Assembly: GCF_963924675.1 (NCBI RefSeq)
Contig: NC_089230.1
Coordinates: 2,853,001 to 2,917,000 of the forward strand
DNA from: Phocoena phocoena
Lineage: Eukaryota > Chordata > Mammalia > Artiodactyla > Phocoenidae
Length of the DNA: 64,000 nucleotides
Direction: 5' to 3'
In this document: piece after piece, positions 1 to 13,254 of the stretch
Position numbering within the stretch: position 1 is the stretch's first letter
Layout: each line of letters begins with the position of its first letter
Position numbers and translations under genes: made by a program
The notes under the pieces: generated by a model
The model's input: the letters and a program-made list of their open reading frames with translations, nothing else
Told to the model about the DNA's origin: nothing
Database searches by the model: none

Positions 1-357
1 AATGTAGATGGACCTAGAGAGTATTAAGCTTATGAAGAGAAAGACAAACACTGTATGTTACTGCTTATATGTGGAATCTAAAAAATAAAACAAATGTGTA
101 TAACAGAACAGAAGCAGACTCACAGGTATAGAGAACAAACTAGTGGTTACCAGTGGGGAGAGAAGGGGGAGGGGCCGTATAGGAGGAGGGGATTAAGAGA
201 TACAAACTGGTGTGTATAGAATAGCAAAGCAGCTGAGATGTACAGCACAAGGATATCCCCGTTATTTTGTAGTAACCTTAAAGGGAATATAATTTATAAA
301 AATATTGAATCACTGTGCTGTACAGCTGAAACGAATGTAATATTTAAATAATATAAT
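1..357 (+). mobile_element. L1 LINE 3' end fragment
   Basis: The sequence has the typical L1 3' tail features: ACTGCTTATATGTGGAATCT, a GGTATAGAGAACAAACTAGTGGTTACCAG-type block at about 126-152, then GTACAGCACAAGGATAT and a final CTGTACAGCTGAAAC. It lies in SFT2D1 intron 1 and is cut by the window edge. Confidence 0.85.
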
Positions 358-1396
358 AATATTGTTAGTACTTCAGTTCCACTGTACTTCAGTGGAAGGA
401 AATGTGTGCTTAATCATTTCTGTGTGACGTGTGTGGAGTGCGGCCCCGTATAATCTGGTTGGAGTCCATGTGACATGCGGGGATGTCGTCCCCCTGCAGT
501 TAATTCGCATGCGTTCCAAAGTGCGTTTCTAATAATGGTTGTGAGGACGCCAGGGCTTCCGTGACTTGTAGCTGAGGTTGTCAGATGTGCCCCGTGGTAG
601 ACGCTGCGGGGGCTCCCCCGGTCCCAGTCACTGGGCGGACGTGCCCGCCGCCCTGCAGCTCACAGCTGTCCTCTTGTGCTCACGCTGTAGCTCCTGCAGC
701 AGCCTGGGCCCTCTGCCCTCTGCCTGCAGCCAGCCACCAGCTGCTGGGAGGAGGGTTCCAGAAGGGCGGCCTGGCCTCAAGCGGCACAGACAGTGAGGTA
801 TGGTGTTCACTGAGCTCCAGCTGCAAGCAGGGCCTCACTCGTCCCTCCCCTTCTCTGGCCAGCTTCCCTCCCTTGCCTGAGGGCTCCCCCCCCCTCCGCC
901 GCCCCCAGAGAGGTTCCGGCAGGACAGTCCCTGTGTCAGGCTCTGCGTGTAGGGACTTTGCCCAGATGCCCTCGGACATAGAGATGTTGAGAGAAGGTGT
1001 GTGTCCATGAGTCCACCTCAACACCTGTCAACATTTTGCCCGTTTTGTTTCATCTTTCCCCTACTTTTCAATCAATGAGTATTTTATAAGGTATCTCATA
1101 GCTTACGTCATTTCATCCACATCAGTGCTTCTCCTGTCCCTAACAGGTGAGAGCTTTCTAAAACTGTATAACACAATAATGCTGTTATCTCACCTGGCAA
1201 AGTTAACAGTGACTCCTCAGGACCGTCTCATTCCCAGACCTGTTGATATTCCCCTTTACGGCCATGGAATTGTAATATTCTTAACACTACAATGTGCAAA
1301 GTAAAACAGATTCATTGTCTATATTAACATGAAGCTTTGCTTTAATGTAGTATAAAGCATCAGGTCAGCAAGTGATGATTTAAAAACACGTTCTAA

Positions 1397-1507
<111 letters not shown>

Positions 1508-2028
1508 TAAGGCTGTATGTTGCTCCGTAATTTCTGTTTTGCGTGAGACTGATCATTCCATTTAGTCCCAACATGCAGTCCACTTTATCTGGACTGTTCT
1601 GATGGGACATATTTAGTCCCCTGAAATAAAGGGGTAGAGATCAATAAAAAGATGCAGAGATTAATATTTTGGGGGGTTTATGGATTGTTAAAATAATTTC
1701 ATTTAAGAAAGATCAGTGTGTATTAGGAGAGTTGCAGTCAGTGATTTAGATGTGATTTAGATTTTTGACTTGCCATTTATAAAAAGAATACTTAAGTAGA
1801 GTGAGACTCAGATGTATAAAGTTAGTTATGTAATGGCTCATTTATATATACTTATATGCAAATAGGCAGAAGATTCAAATTAGCAAATAACATTGAAAAT
1901 TAACTACTTTTTAAAAAACTATATAATTAGAGACTATATATTAACACATTTATACCTAAACTTTATAATATATATATATTCTATTATTACTGTTCTATTA
2001 TTACTATAGTAGCACATTTATATTTTAA

Positions 2029-2226
<198 letters not shown>

Positions 2227-2339
2227 TAATAGGATATATTTCTGTAGATCTACACGTACTGTGAATTCAAAATTTACATTCATTCAATAGATACTTAGAC
2301 TCCTGCTGTGTGCCAGCTGCCATCATAGAGTGTTCATGG

Positions 2340-2450
2340 TGAGAATAGCCAGCATTTGGAGGTACTTACTGTGTGCCAGGCCCTATCCTAAGTGTTCTGT
2401 GTCTGTCACCCCATTTGTGAGGTGGGCACTGTTATCACCCCATCTTATAG
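2340..2450 (+). repeat. MIR-family SINE fragment
   Basis: The core ACTGTGTGCCAGGCCCTATCC followed by GAGGTGGGCACTGTTATCACCCCATCTTAT matches the MIR consensus on the + strand. It is a diverged, ancient copy in SFT2D1 intron 3. Confidence 0.75.
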
Positions 2451-3272
2451 CAGGGTGTAGTAGCACGGGGCGGGGCGGGGGGTCACTCCCGGGGGGGGGT
2501 GCCTAGTGAGGTGACCAGGCCTGGTTCCCACCCGAGAGTCCTCCGGAGCCCTGGCTTGTAGCTGCCTCGGCGAGGGGACCGTCAGATGCCCAGCCGACCA
2601 GCGGCGGAAGCAGATCGGGGGTGGCAGTGCCGGGCCCAGGAGTTGGACAGGACCACACAGTGGCAATGACTCTGAGGACTGTGCACTGGGCGTTCAGGGA
2701 GTCCCCCCTGGGGGCCTCGGGTGCATCTCTGGGGGAGTTGATGTCTGTTAGCGTAGTTGTCACATTTACGAGCTCTCAGCTTTCAGAGGTGAGCTCCTGC
2801 CTCTTCAGGGACGTTCTGCATCAGAGGTGCTGCCCAGTGCAGGGGTGTGAGCCGTGGCCAAGCTCGGCCCGCTCTCCTGGGCTCGCCCCGATGCCCCTCC
2901 TCAGACCGCAGCCTGGAAGAGGCCTGAGGGCGCAGTTGCACACTTCTGCCCTTAGAAGCTTTACGCCGACAGTGCCTGAGGGGCTGTGCTCCCTGTTATG
3001 ACGGGGAGCGTGCGGAGAGGTGAGGAAGCAGTGGCTGAATTGGCACCAACGGAGAGCAGGCTGCCTTGTCGGCCTGGACTGGCCTCAGCGGTCGCGCTCA
3101 CCGGCGCTGTGAGTGATTTGTGAGAGGCGTTCCTGTGTCGCAGAAGACAGAAGGATTAACGCTTCCTTCTAATGTTAAGGAGAAATGCAACAGACTTAGT
3201 GAGATTTTCTAATTAAACTAACATAGGATTTCTTTTCTTAAAAGTACTTATTTTTACACAGCCGCGCAATAG

Positions 3273-3398
<126 letters not shown>

Positions 3399-4330
3399 TA
3401 ATGATACTTTTAAAAAACTTTTTTCGAGTTTTTCTTTTCTTTTTGCATTACTTTGGGAGGTACTAATGTTATAATTCTCTTGTGGAATATGACAGTCACA
3501 TTCTTCAGGCTGTGTGTTTGAAGAGTTTGGATTATGTAGCATTACCTAAAATGATTGGCTGGGTGAATCCTGTTTTCTTTTGTGTATTCTGTGTAGCTCT
3601 GTGTATTGCACGTGAAAATGAGAGCTGCATGTATTTCATTTTCGGGCCCCATGGAGCACCTTAATGGACCCCTGTGTGTACTTTCTGGAGGGTGGGCCTG
3701 GAAGGCGGGTCACTTCTGGGTCCATATGAGGCTTCTCAGCGAGAGTTGGCTTAATTTTGGTGGCCTGTCACCTGGCCTTTGTCGCTCCCCCGTTGGACTG
3801 TTGCACAAATACCTAGGCCTCTGTCTCCACACCTGCCCCACTGCTTTCCCTGCCTCTCCTCGTCTCTCCCCTGCCTCCTCTGGGGGACATAGCTGTGGAA
3901 TGACAGTGCAGTCTTTCTGTGTGAAATCATTATAACAGGTTCCTATGTAAAGCTAAGTAAAACAGAACTTACTGTGCAGGAGCGGTAGTACTGAGTCCTG
4001 TGGTGGCAGCTTGAATTAGTAAATGTTAGCGCAAGCATTCATAAATCCATAACAACAGCTGCTGTCACTCTCATTCATTCTTGAGACAGTCTCTCTGTTG
4101 GCTTAGTCAACAGGTGATTTATTATGTGCTTTCAGTTTGCCAAGGAATATTGCAGCAGTCACAGACTTTAAAATAATACTCAGGGAATATATAAGGACAA
4201 CTAGAGTAAGCGGTCTCATTAATTTTGTTCTCTAGTGTGTTGTCATGCAGATGAATGCAGAATAGTGTATGCATTTTTGTTAAGCTTTGGAAAAGGCTCA
4301 AATTGACAATTTTTCTTTCCTTTCCTGTAG

Positions 4331-4366
4331 TTGTGTTTCATACTTACCCTGTGCGCTGCTCTTTGG
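4331..4366 (+). CDS. SFT2D1: SFT2D1 coding exon 5 (36-nt microexon-sized)
   Basis: This very short exon lies between a good acceptor (TTTCCTTTCCTGTAG) and a GTAAGT donor. It encodes exactly 12 residues, LCFILTLCAALW, forming the second half of membrane segment 3. Both ends are phase 0, so skipping it would keep frame but remove half a membrane helix. The match to human SFT2D1 is near complete. Confidence 0.94.
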
Positions 4367-5687
4367 GTAAGTTACCTCAACCATATCTGTTTTCTACTAA
4401 CTGGCCCCTCACCAGGTAGACTGTCATCGCACCATCATCTCCAAGGAGCTCAAAGTCTGGTTTCTTAAAACCCACCAAAGACTGGGTGTCCCTAAAACCT
4501 AGTTAGTGGCTAGGCTTGCAGTGGATTCTGCCACCTAAAACAGACAGAAGTGAGCTCGTGCTTGCGTCCAGGTCAGACTGGCCCCTCTCTCAGGCCCAGG
4601 GCCGTGAGAGGCCCTCGCTGAGGGTCTGCGTGCTCTGTCTGCTGTGCTGATAGCCTCGCTGAGCTGTGGCTCTAGGGTGGGGAGGGTATCGTGAGCATCA
4701 GGGTGTCCACACAGTGAGGAGAAAGGGCCGGAAAACAAGCCCAAACAGATTAACACGGAGGGACAAGAGGACTTAAATTATTCTTGCACCACTTACGGAT
4801 GAGTTGAACGGCTCCTCATTAGCCTTCAGAGAAGTTACTTTATTACAATTCAGTTTACTCGTCGATGCTCCTGATTCTTCATTACATTTGCTTATTGTTC
4901 CTTATCTACCTCCAAAGGGGTCTGAGGAGGTTCTTGAGCTCCCAAGAACACAGCGCACTTTAAAGAAGATGGGGTGGCGTACGACACACTGCAGAAACGT
5001 TCATCAAAAATGTTCTGCTTTTAATTTTGATGATTTAAGGACCGGACTTTAGTTATGCAAGAATGCACTTAATACCTCATTTCCCAGTGATAACTTAAAA
5101 GAATTTTCGTAAACAATCTTCGCATTTCCCTATGGAAAATTGATTTCTGGTTTGGAAAGGTCCAGCAGTCTGATTATAAGCAGTAGATTAAAAATAAGTG
5201 AAAAAGTAAATAAATAAAAATTTAAAAGAAAGATGGACAAGAAATTCTAAAAATAGATCATTTTAAAACAACTGTGGAAACTTTATCTTACATTATTCCA
5301 GAAGATCACAATAAAATACAGTTTTAGTTCAAAAAATAACTCAAGAAAATGAACAAGTGTGAATGAGAAAGATACGTAAATTCCACATAGGATACAGATC
5401 TAATAACCAAGTGGGTATTTTAGAAAGGTTAACCTTGACTTAAAGGACCTAACATGAGAGAGATTTAATATTTTCGGCCTATGCACATTTATTTCATTAA
5501 TGTTTAATGCCATATACTTAGCAGCATTTGAATAAATGGAATCAGAGGATTCTAGAAAGAAGATACAATTTATGGATATGTAATTCTCAGATCTCCTGAA
5601 TCTTAAATTTGTCATACTAGGATTTAATGAAATAAGTTGGAGCTATCGTTTATATTTTTGAAGGGGGGGAACTGAACTTGCTTGTGA

Positions 5688-5804
<117 letters not shown>

Positions 5805-6540
5805 TAAGTCTTACACTAAATAGAAAGTTAAAATTTCCTAAGCAGTGCCACGCGTTTTGTTCCGAGCCTGTAAGCCTAGGAAGGTCATTGGCATTTTACC
5901 GGGTCAGGTAAGCCTGTGCCTTGGAGGGGAAGGGCCTCCTGAGAGGTCAGGTGCCTGAGGTCTGCAGTGTGTCCTGGGGGGCCTAAATGTGGGAGAGCTG
6001 AGGAGAGTTGGGGGCTGTGCTTGCCCAGGCACACAGGGCTGCATTCACTTCTTCTCTAATGTGTGAAAGAGAAATGCTAGGTGGTGCCACACGAGCCCTG
6101 AAGTCAGGCCGAGTCACAGGAAGAGCCCGAGGGCACGGCGGGGAACCGCTCCCTCTGCCTGGTATTGCTGAGCACCTGCCGACTGAGTTCGTTGTGGTGC
6201 CGACTCCTCAGCGAGGCTGCTCTGCCCTTGCCTCTCCCTGAGGTGGCCTCCCCTCCGAGTGTTCAGTCACGCCGTCCTTCCTGATCGCTCCCTCCCCAGG
6301 CCACGTTCAGGTCCTGGGCTGACGGCCCGGCGAATACGATTGAGTTGAATGTGCCCTCCTTGCACGCTCCCACGTCAGGCCAGAAAGGTGTTCTTCACGT
6401 ACAAAATATTTCTACGAGTGTTTTTCCTTTTTCTTTAGAGCTCAGTCTTGTTTGCTTCCTTGCAATCATCAGTAAACCCCTTCCTGACTTGGCTGTTTTA
6501 AATTTCTCCTTTTTGATATCACCCAATCTGAGATCAGTGT

Positions 6541-6753
6541 TTTTTGTTTTTTGTTTTTTTGCGGTACGCGAGCCTCTCACTGTCGTGGCCTCTCCCGTTG
6601 TGGAGCAGAGGCTCCGGACACGCAGGTTCAGCGGCCATGGCTCACGGGCCCAGCTGCTCCGCGGCACGTGGGATCTTCCCGGACCGGGGCACGAACCCGT
6701 GTCCCCTGCCTCGGCAGGCGGACTCTGAACCGCTGCGCCACCAGGGAAGCCCC
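6541..6753 (-). mobile_element. CHR-2-like cetacean SINE
   Basis: A full tRNA-related SINE in reverse orientation: a T-rich tail at 6541-6560, then GCGGTACGCG, and the inverted tRNA head ending CCACCAGGGAAGCCCC. It lies in SFT2D1 intron 6. Short flanking matches (CAGTGTTTT / CAGTCTTTG) are a probable diverged target-site duplication. Confidence 0.9.
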
Positions 6754-7049
6754 AGTCTTTGTTTTGAGGCTGTTTCTACCTTTCCGCTGATGGAATGTCA
6801 ACAGATGTTAAATGCAGTTCTCTACGTGTTACAAAAGAACCTTATGATGTTTTACTCTTTTTCAGTGAAATGTGGGAAAATTTAAATCTGTTATTTTCTA
6901 TTAATATGTTGCTTTTTGTTGTTAATCTGTACTTAATGATTGCCGTATCCCTGAAGGAGAATGCAGTTTATTCTGTATTTTATAGTTTTTATTTTAAAAA
7001 AATAACTCGAAAGGGGTAATACAGCAGGCTTTTTATTACAGCAGGCTTC

Positions 7050-7205
7050 AGCAGGCATCAGAATCAGAGTTTTTTAAAAGCACGTTGCTTACTGAGATGC
7101 AGTTTCTCATTCAGGAGGTGGGGGGGTGGCAGGAATCTGCGTTTTTAACAAGTTCCCCGGTGATGCTGTATGCCGTCAGGGGTCATACTTTGAGAATCAC
7201 TGTGC
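7050..7205 (+). mobile_element. MER5A-like hAT-Charlie DNA transposon
   Basis: CATCAGAATCAGAG at the start, AATCTGCGTTTTTAACAAGT in the middle and TTTGAGAATCACTG at the end follow the MER5A consensus. Non-autonomous, ancient, in SFT2D1 intron 6. Confidence 0.85.
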
Positions 7206-7305
7206 ACTAGTCTCCTGCTTCATTTTTCATAGTGTTAGAATATGGCCATTTGGCAAAAAGGAAAACATCTCATTTAGTTTCAACGTTCTTGAATTTTTCT
7301 TGCAG

Positions 7306-7335
7306 GTATAGTCTGTCATACATCCCGTATGCAAG
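7306..7335 (+). CDS. SFT2D1: SFT2D1 coding exon 7 (30 nt)
   Basis: A 30-nt exon lies between ..TTCTTGCAG and GTGAGC. With the split codons on each side it encodes (W)YSLSYIPYA(R). YSLSYIPYAR is the conserved end of membrane segment 4 and start of the C-terminal tail in SFT2D1 and SFT2D2. Homology and splice sites support it despite its length. Confidence 0.93.
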
Positions 7336-8786
7336 GTGAGCTTGTTTCAATTCTGTCTTGTTTCTGCTCCTCTAATTCTCTTTACACAGATACGTGAATT
7401 TTAATAATTTTCATATTAAAATGTGATTTAAAAGGCTGGTTTTGGTTGACTTTGTTCCCAGAAGGAAATTATTTTTTAAATGAGTGGGATAGAAACTTGC
7501 CATATGAAGTAAAAAACATGTTGAACAGATGTAACAGGTAGGCTGGGAATGTACTTCTGATTTACCACCTGAACGTTTGCAGTTAGTGAATTTTGGCAAG
7601 AGATTCTAGATCCTTCCGCGACTGCAAGTGTTCAGTAAATAGGATATGGAGACTTCAGCAAAAATAAATTCTACTTTAAAAAAAAAGAAAGTTAATGAAA
7701 AAATGAATCTGATATAGAAATGTTTGTTTTAAGCCAGTAGAAACATATTTATTCTGTGTGTCAAGAGGTAATTGCCCTTTGTATATCAAGAGGTAATTGC
7801 TGTTTTCTTGTATCTATTCAGAGAAAGGTTCTAATTTAATTATGGAGGAAAAAACCAATACTTACTTGCAGTCTTCAGTCTGACCGGTTTGGAGGAATAT
7901 TCAGTTCAGGCACAGCTTTGTTTCTTCGTGAAACTTGGAACATAGGTTGCATATGAAAAACAGCAGAATTGTGTGCCTGATATAACAGTGAAGGAAACTG
8001 ATAGCAGTTCTATTTTTATTCAGTTTCAAATGGATGATTCTTTTTGATGAACACTTAAAAGGAGAAAAAGCAAAGCAGGGTCAACTAAAGGAGAGCAGGC
8101 TTAGAACAGGAGCGCAGAGGTAACTTGCCAGTCAGTCCTCAGGACCTTGGCTGGGAGAGCTCTTGCTGTTTCTCAACAAGGGGAAAAGGTGCCCCAAATG
8201 ATGTCCACTGCAGTAGGGCTGGAGCTCACAGCCAGGGCAGGGTGTCTGGGCAGTGACCACCCTCCCCAGAAGTGTCGGACCCTGCCCTTGAGAGCAGCAT
8301 ACAGTCTGTCCGTACATCTCCAGTCTGTTGGTGCTCGCCTTAACAGTCCGTATTCACATAACAACAGTTCAAACTAACTGTTGTGAAGAGAAATGTGAAA
8401 GGCGAATGAGGTTTTTCACATGAATTTTTTTGGAATTCTTAGGGACATAGTTATAAATGTTCTGCTTTTTAAAATCCAGTTCGCTGTTTCTTTTTAAAAA
8501 TAACTTTTGTTGTTTTGGGTATTTACATTTATTTCTTCTTAGCATATGTGTTGTTTAAGATTTCGAAACAAATACCATTTTAGCAACTAAGAAATTATTT
8601 CCATGTCTCAGTTCTTGATTTCAAGTGATATTCAACAAAGTTTTAACTATGGAAAAGTACTGGGGGTTCCACTGAGTTCTGATGGGAAAAGGTGATCGTG
8701 TGTTTGTCTCTCGGCAGGAATCTTTTTGCAAGTTCACTCTGGAGGCAGATTATTATATTGTTTTTCCTCTTTTGTTTTTTCACCAG

Positions 8787-8826
8787 GGATGCGGTAATTA
8801 AATGCTGTTCTTCTTTGCTGAGTTAA
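8787..8826 (+). CDS. SFT2D1: SFT2D1 terminal coding exon 8
   Basis: After the acceptor TTTTTTCACCAG, the exon completes the Arg codon and encodes DAVIKCCSSLLS followed by TAA at 8824-8826. This is the C-terminus of human SFT2D1. The short cytosolic tail has a CC pair that could be lipid-modified (inference). The stop defines the end of the coding sequence. Confidence 0.95.
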
Positions 8827-9210
8827 AAATCAGAAACTCTTTGAAAAGGCCATTTGAAAGCTGATGTTCTGTTTTTGGTGAAGTATACTTTTCCTGATAC
8901 AGTAATCACTCCAAAAAAACAACTGCACTGACCATTTACGACCATTTTGTATACTGATAAAAACTGCATGCTAATTAAAGTGTTAAATGCTTGTGATGTT
9001 AAATTCATTTTGTGTCATTAAGATGCTCTTCCAGAGATAAGGAGATTTTAATCATTGCCACTTGTAAATGATTTTTAGCCAGTTTTTTAATCTTTTCTAA
9101 ACAGCATCTGAGATGTGTATATTTAAGGGTAAACCTATGCTGCAAGATATATTCAGCTTTTTTGGTGGTTTTAAAATGTCTACATTTTAAAAATATCTTT
9201 TTAAAATAAA
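8827..9210 (+). other. SFT2D1: SFT2D1 3' UTR with candidate poly(A) signals
   Basis: The AT-rich sequence after the stop has an ATTAAA hexamer at 8974-8979 followed by a T/GT-rich stretch (TTGTGATG...TTTTGTGTC), a plausible proximal cleavage site. AATAAA at 9205-9210 is a second candidate, and further AATAAA copies lie near 9260, 9292 and 9370. Which one is used cannot be decided without transcript data. Confidence 0.5.
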
Positions 9211-9529
9211 AACTTTAAATGTGAAAATTTTTATAAGCTAAAAATTGCTAATTATATGTAATAAAAATAATATATAAATCTTTATAATTTTGAAATAAAC
9301 CCACACTTGGGAAAAACATTTTCTTGATCAAATTTATGTTTTAAGTGGGTGGTACATTGATTCAGTTGAATAAAATTTAGTTTGGACACTTATGCAATCT
9401 TTCTGCAGAAAAACGAGTAAGATACAATCTCTGTCCTCATAATGGGGCTGAGCACAAATCTGTGAAGGATGAGAGGGCCGAGTAACAGTGAGAGCATTTA
9501 TTCATCAGTGTGCTGTTCAGGGTGCGAGC

Positions 9530-10850
9530 CCAAACACAGAGCCGGCCAGGATGGCCGCCCGAGGAGGCAGGCGGGTCGGAGCAGAGGAGCGAGGAGGGCT
9601 GACCGGCCAGGTTGGGTCGGGGAAGCCTGCCGAGAGGAAGGAGCCGGGCCGCCGAGGAGGGAGAGCCTGCGTGGCCTGCGCCAGCTCGTCTGCAGGGAAC
9701 TGGCCCGGGGCCCGGTGCCGGCACCACACCTCCCTGGGCAGAGGGAAGGCGGCCTCGGTGAGGAGAGCGGGGGAGGACGAGGATGGGCTCCCGGGAGGGT
9801 GTGGGAGAAGGACTTGCTGAGTGGGTGAGGGGTCTGCTGGGGACCAGCACGAGGGCTGGGCTGGTGAGCAGAGAGCAGACACACCCCGTCCTGGACGGGG
9901 TCCTCGTCTCCAGTCGAGCCCACGGTTGGAGTCATGCTTTAGAGCCACGTGTCCGCAGAGCCGACTGGAAGCCCGTTGCTGTGTGGGTGCAGAGGATCCC
10001 GGGACGGTACAGAGCAGCTTCGGGTGAAGACGTGCTCCGTGGAGGTGGGGCGTGGCCTCGGGACGGGGGGGGGGGGGGGGGGGGGGGCCGGGGGGAGGGT
10101 CACTGTGTCCGCTGCGATGGTGCGGGAGGGAGGGACAGAGCCCTGAGACAGCCGGGCTGCGGCCCCTCGGAGTTCTCCGGCTTCAGGGGGACCCTCTGTC
10201 CAGCCAGGCGGCAGCAGCGCAGATGCTCCTGGCGTCCCCCCCGTAGCTGCTCCGTGTCCCCCTACAGGGGGTGGGGGGACAGTTCAGTGAGCTTCAGAGC
10301 CTGTTGGCATGAGTGGGACACGGTGCACGTGTGACCCCTGCAGGAAGGGACGGTGTCCGAGGTCTGCCTGCGCCGCGCTGGGCCCTGCCTTGCGTGGAAG
10401 TGCAGACCAGTCTCTCGTTACTTGCAGAATTCCTCGTCAGACTACTTCCAGCAGCCCTTCGGCAGGGCGGTCCCCCTTGGGAGGGGGCCTGTTGTGGTCG
10501 GAGGTCCGATCCACAGCAGGATCAGCCCCAGAGCGGCCCTCACCTCCGGGTCACCGCTGGCCCTGCGGCCAGCCGGCAGCGCGCACGGAGAGCACGGCGG
10601 CCCGGGCACCTGCCTGCGCCTCCCTCTTGGCCTCCCCGAGAGCAATTCGTGCTGCTGCGGTCCCCTGGCTGGTCCCTGGGGAGGCTCCCCTCGTCCCCGC
10701 ACGTATGCAAACCTTAGAGTTCCTGTGTCCCATCGCTTTTGCCAGCTCCTCAAAGGCACTCCTCCCTGAAGTTACAATCTACCGTAACCCCTGAGGGGCC
10801 TCCGCTTGAGGCCGCGGCAGCCGTCAGGAGGGGAAGCGGGGCTCGGTGAC
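9530..10850. promoter_or_regulatory. GC/CpG-rich intergenic block downstream of SFT2D1
   Basis: The first 270 bp are CpG-dense: by eye there are about 19 CpG in 200 bp near 9535-9735. The block remains GC-rich to about 10850 and contains a 23-G run at 10065-10087. It starts a few hundred bases after the SFT2D1 end. Several overlapping ORFs occur on both strands, as expected from high GC, and none resembles a known protein. Confidence 0.6.
10065..10087 (+). repeat. Poly-G run (23 G)
   Basis: An uninterrupted run of 23 G is followed by CC and another GGGGGGAGGG. It can form a G-quadruplex, and its length may be an assembly estimate. Confidence 0.9.
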
Positions 10851-10939
10851 CTTCACCAAGACTGCCCGCAGCTTGGCCACCCTTGGGAGGACAGCGTGTC
10901 TCGGGCGTGGGGTGGCCCTCGCACGTCTGGCTATTCGAG

Positions 10940-11070
10940 CTTGGACAAGGTGCTTACCTCTGTCAGCTTCCATTTCCTCATCTCAAGAAAATGTCTAAAC
11001 ATGGGGTTCTACCGGTGTTTGCCCGGCAGGACGGCTGGGAGGAATAAAGGAGTGAGCAGTGCCTAGCAGC
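10940..11070 (-). repeat. MIR-family SINE fragment
   Basis: Diverged but recognisable MIR order in reverse: TGGACAAGGTGCTTACCTCT, TTTCCTCATCTCAAGAAAATG, then GGAATAAAGGAGTGAGCAGTG with GCCTAGCA. Confidence 0.6.
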
Positions 11071-12747
11071 AGCCTTCTGTAGACAGACGATTAAAAGAGC
11101 CTGCGGGCATCTGTTGGAAAGGCTGCTTTACACTCATCTCTGCGAACCTTTGGGACACAGTGCATTGTACCCGAGAGGCCCCAGAGTGACCCTCAGGACT
11201 GCCCAGCCCCACAGGCCCGAGGGCGTCAGGATCGCCATGTAGGAGCTTCCGCGGGAAGCGGGGCCAAGGGTGTTCTGCTGGAAATGGCAGCGATGACAGG
11301 GCTTTGGGGCGGCCTCTCAGGTCCTGGGGCGTCAGTGGCTGGCGTCCAGTCAGGAACTGGGCTGGGAGATGACGGGCCCCGTGTGGCGGTGTCCACAGAG
11401 GACCCGTGGGGGTCTGGGAGAAGGACCCGCACCGGAGTCAGGGTGGAGCAGGGCGAAGAGACAGCAGCTCCTGTTTGCAGATCCTTCATCTTCTCTCTCC
11501 CCGACTCGTGTAACCCGGGAAGATGGGGACTTCGCTCTGTTCTTCTCTTCCAGTGGTAATTAAGCCATCTCTTGACATATGAACTAGCTGTGAAAACATC
11601 TGCAAGGTCATTTAAAATCACGGTCTGCTTCTACAAAGCCGCTTTAAGGCTGTCGTTGCACCTGCAGTGCTGGATTGGGGGTACGGGACACGCAGGGGAG
11701 TCGCGGCCCACGTGGGACTCTCTGCGTTAAAGAGCGCCGTCCTCAGTGGCCTTCTCGCCATCCTTAATGTAGGCACTTTTCTTTCAAGTGAATTATTTAA
11801 GGAACAGCTTACAGCGAGATGCTTTTGTGGGGTGAGGAAGCACATCACGCCACCTACCTCTCGTGGAGACGTGTATTTAACGTGTCATGGGGTGCGTGGA
11901 GGTGAGCAGGGGCGCAGTCACACAGAAGGGTTCCGCCCTGAGAAAGCACGCTCACCTGCGGGTAATGTGGGCGGCGAGGCCCCAGCGAGGCACACCTGCC
12001 CAGGTGACGGCAGCAGTGCCTCCACAGGGCCGCTCGGACCACTGCTTTTCTGTCCTCCAGCCCCATTTCTTTCACTCCACCAGGACTGCAGCCACCTAAC
12101 TCCATTTCTCCATTCCCGGAAGCACCTGCTGGCCTGGGGTTTCCAAGAAAGCGCTCACCTGCACACACGTCCCAAGCACAGGATAAATGAGACTTACAGC
12201 TGCTGCTTCTCCTTGCCCTGTGGGAAGACTCTAAGTACATTTCATACAGCTAAAAGCCTGAGCTTTGCAAGAAAAAGGGGTAATATAAACTGAAGGCGTA
12301 TCATTTTTAATAGTACAGCTTGTGACTTTTCTTCCTGTATGATCTCATGTTTTTACTTGCTTCCCTTTTTTTCCAGGTTGTTACAAGAAGGAACCAAGTA
12401 TTAAGTGTTGCTTTCAAAGAGGAGGACATGATGATGGTGATGGTTGGCGACATCAGAGAGGTGTTCCTTGTGCCGCCTGGCAGGCAGTGTAGCAGTTCTC
12501 AGTGTGGCCCAGGCCACCGACATGCCTGGGCGTCCCGGAGACCCTTTCAGGGTCCACTTTGGTAATTACCCCGACACTGCACTGTTCACTCTACCGTGAG
12601 TGCACAGCGGAGTCACGAGGCTGTGGGCGTGCGATCGCACAGGGATGGAGCACAGAGCCCGCCACTCATCTCTGACTTGTTTTAGAAAATATTATTTTCA
12701 TTAAATGTATTAGTAAACATTTTTTTTAAAGTCTCGGTTTAAATTCT
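11070..12747. other. Intergenic sequence between SFT2D1 and PRR18
   Basis: Unique, moderately GC-rich sequence with no recognised gene or RNA. A long ORF on + (11667-12293) has no recognisable domain and no splice support, so it is not called. Confidence 0.6.
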
Positions 12748-13095
12748 TTTTTTTTTTTAAATCCTTAAGCCAACTATTTTTTTTATCATTATTTTTGGCT
12801 GTGTTGGGTCTTCGTTGCTGCGCGTGGGCTTTCTCTAGTTGTGGCGAGCGGGGGCTACTCTTTGCTGCGGTGCGTGGGCTTCTCACTGCAGTGGCTTCTC
12901 TTGTTGCGGAGCATGGGCTCCAGGCGTGCGGGCTTCTGCAGTTGTGGCTCGTGGGCTCTAGAGCGCAGGCTCAGTCGTTGTGGCTCGCGGGCTTAGTTGC
13001 TCCGCGGCATGTGCGATCTTCCCGGACCACCACTCGAACCCGTGTCCCCTTCATTGGCAGGCGGATTCTCAACCACTGCGCCACCAGGGAAGCCC
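12748..13095 (-). mobile_element. CHR-1-like long tRNA-derived SINE
   Basis: About 348 bp in reverse orientation, with TTTTTGGCTGTGTTGGGTCT near the tail, several GTGGCTCGTGGGCT-type blocks, and the inverted tRNA head ending GCCACCAGGGAAGCCC. It is flanked by a 15-bp target-site duplication with one mismatch (12733-12747 and 13096-13110, CTCGGTTTAAA(T/C)TCT). Confidence 0.9.
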
Positions 13096-13254
13096 CTCGG
13101 TTTAAACTCTTAACAAGGTTAACATCAGTAGATAGAGGCCACAGAACAGAAGCCCTTTGGGTCCTGAGAGTGTAAAGGGGTCTTGAGACCCACTGGCGCT
13201 GAGTGGTGAGCGTGCTTTGGGCTCTCCCTCCCTGGACGGGTATTGCCCCCACCA

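Noticed and set aside
11667..12293. 208-aa ORF on +
   Set aside because: No recognisable domain, no conserved start context, and it runs across ordinary intergenic sequence.
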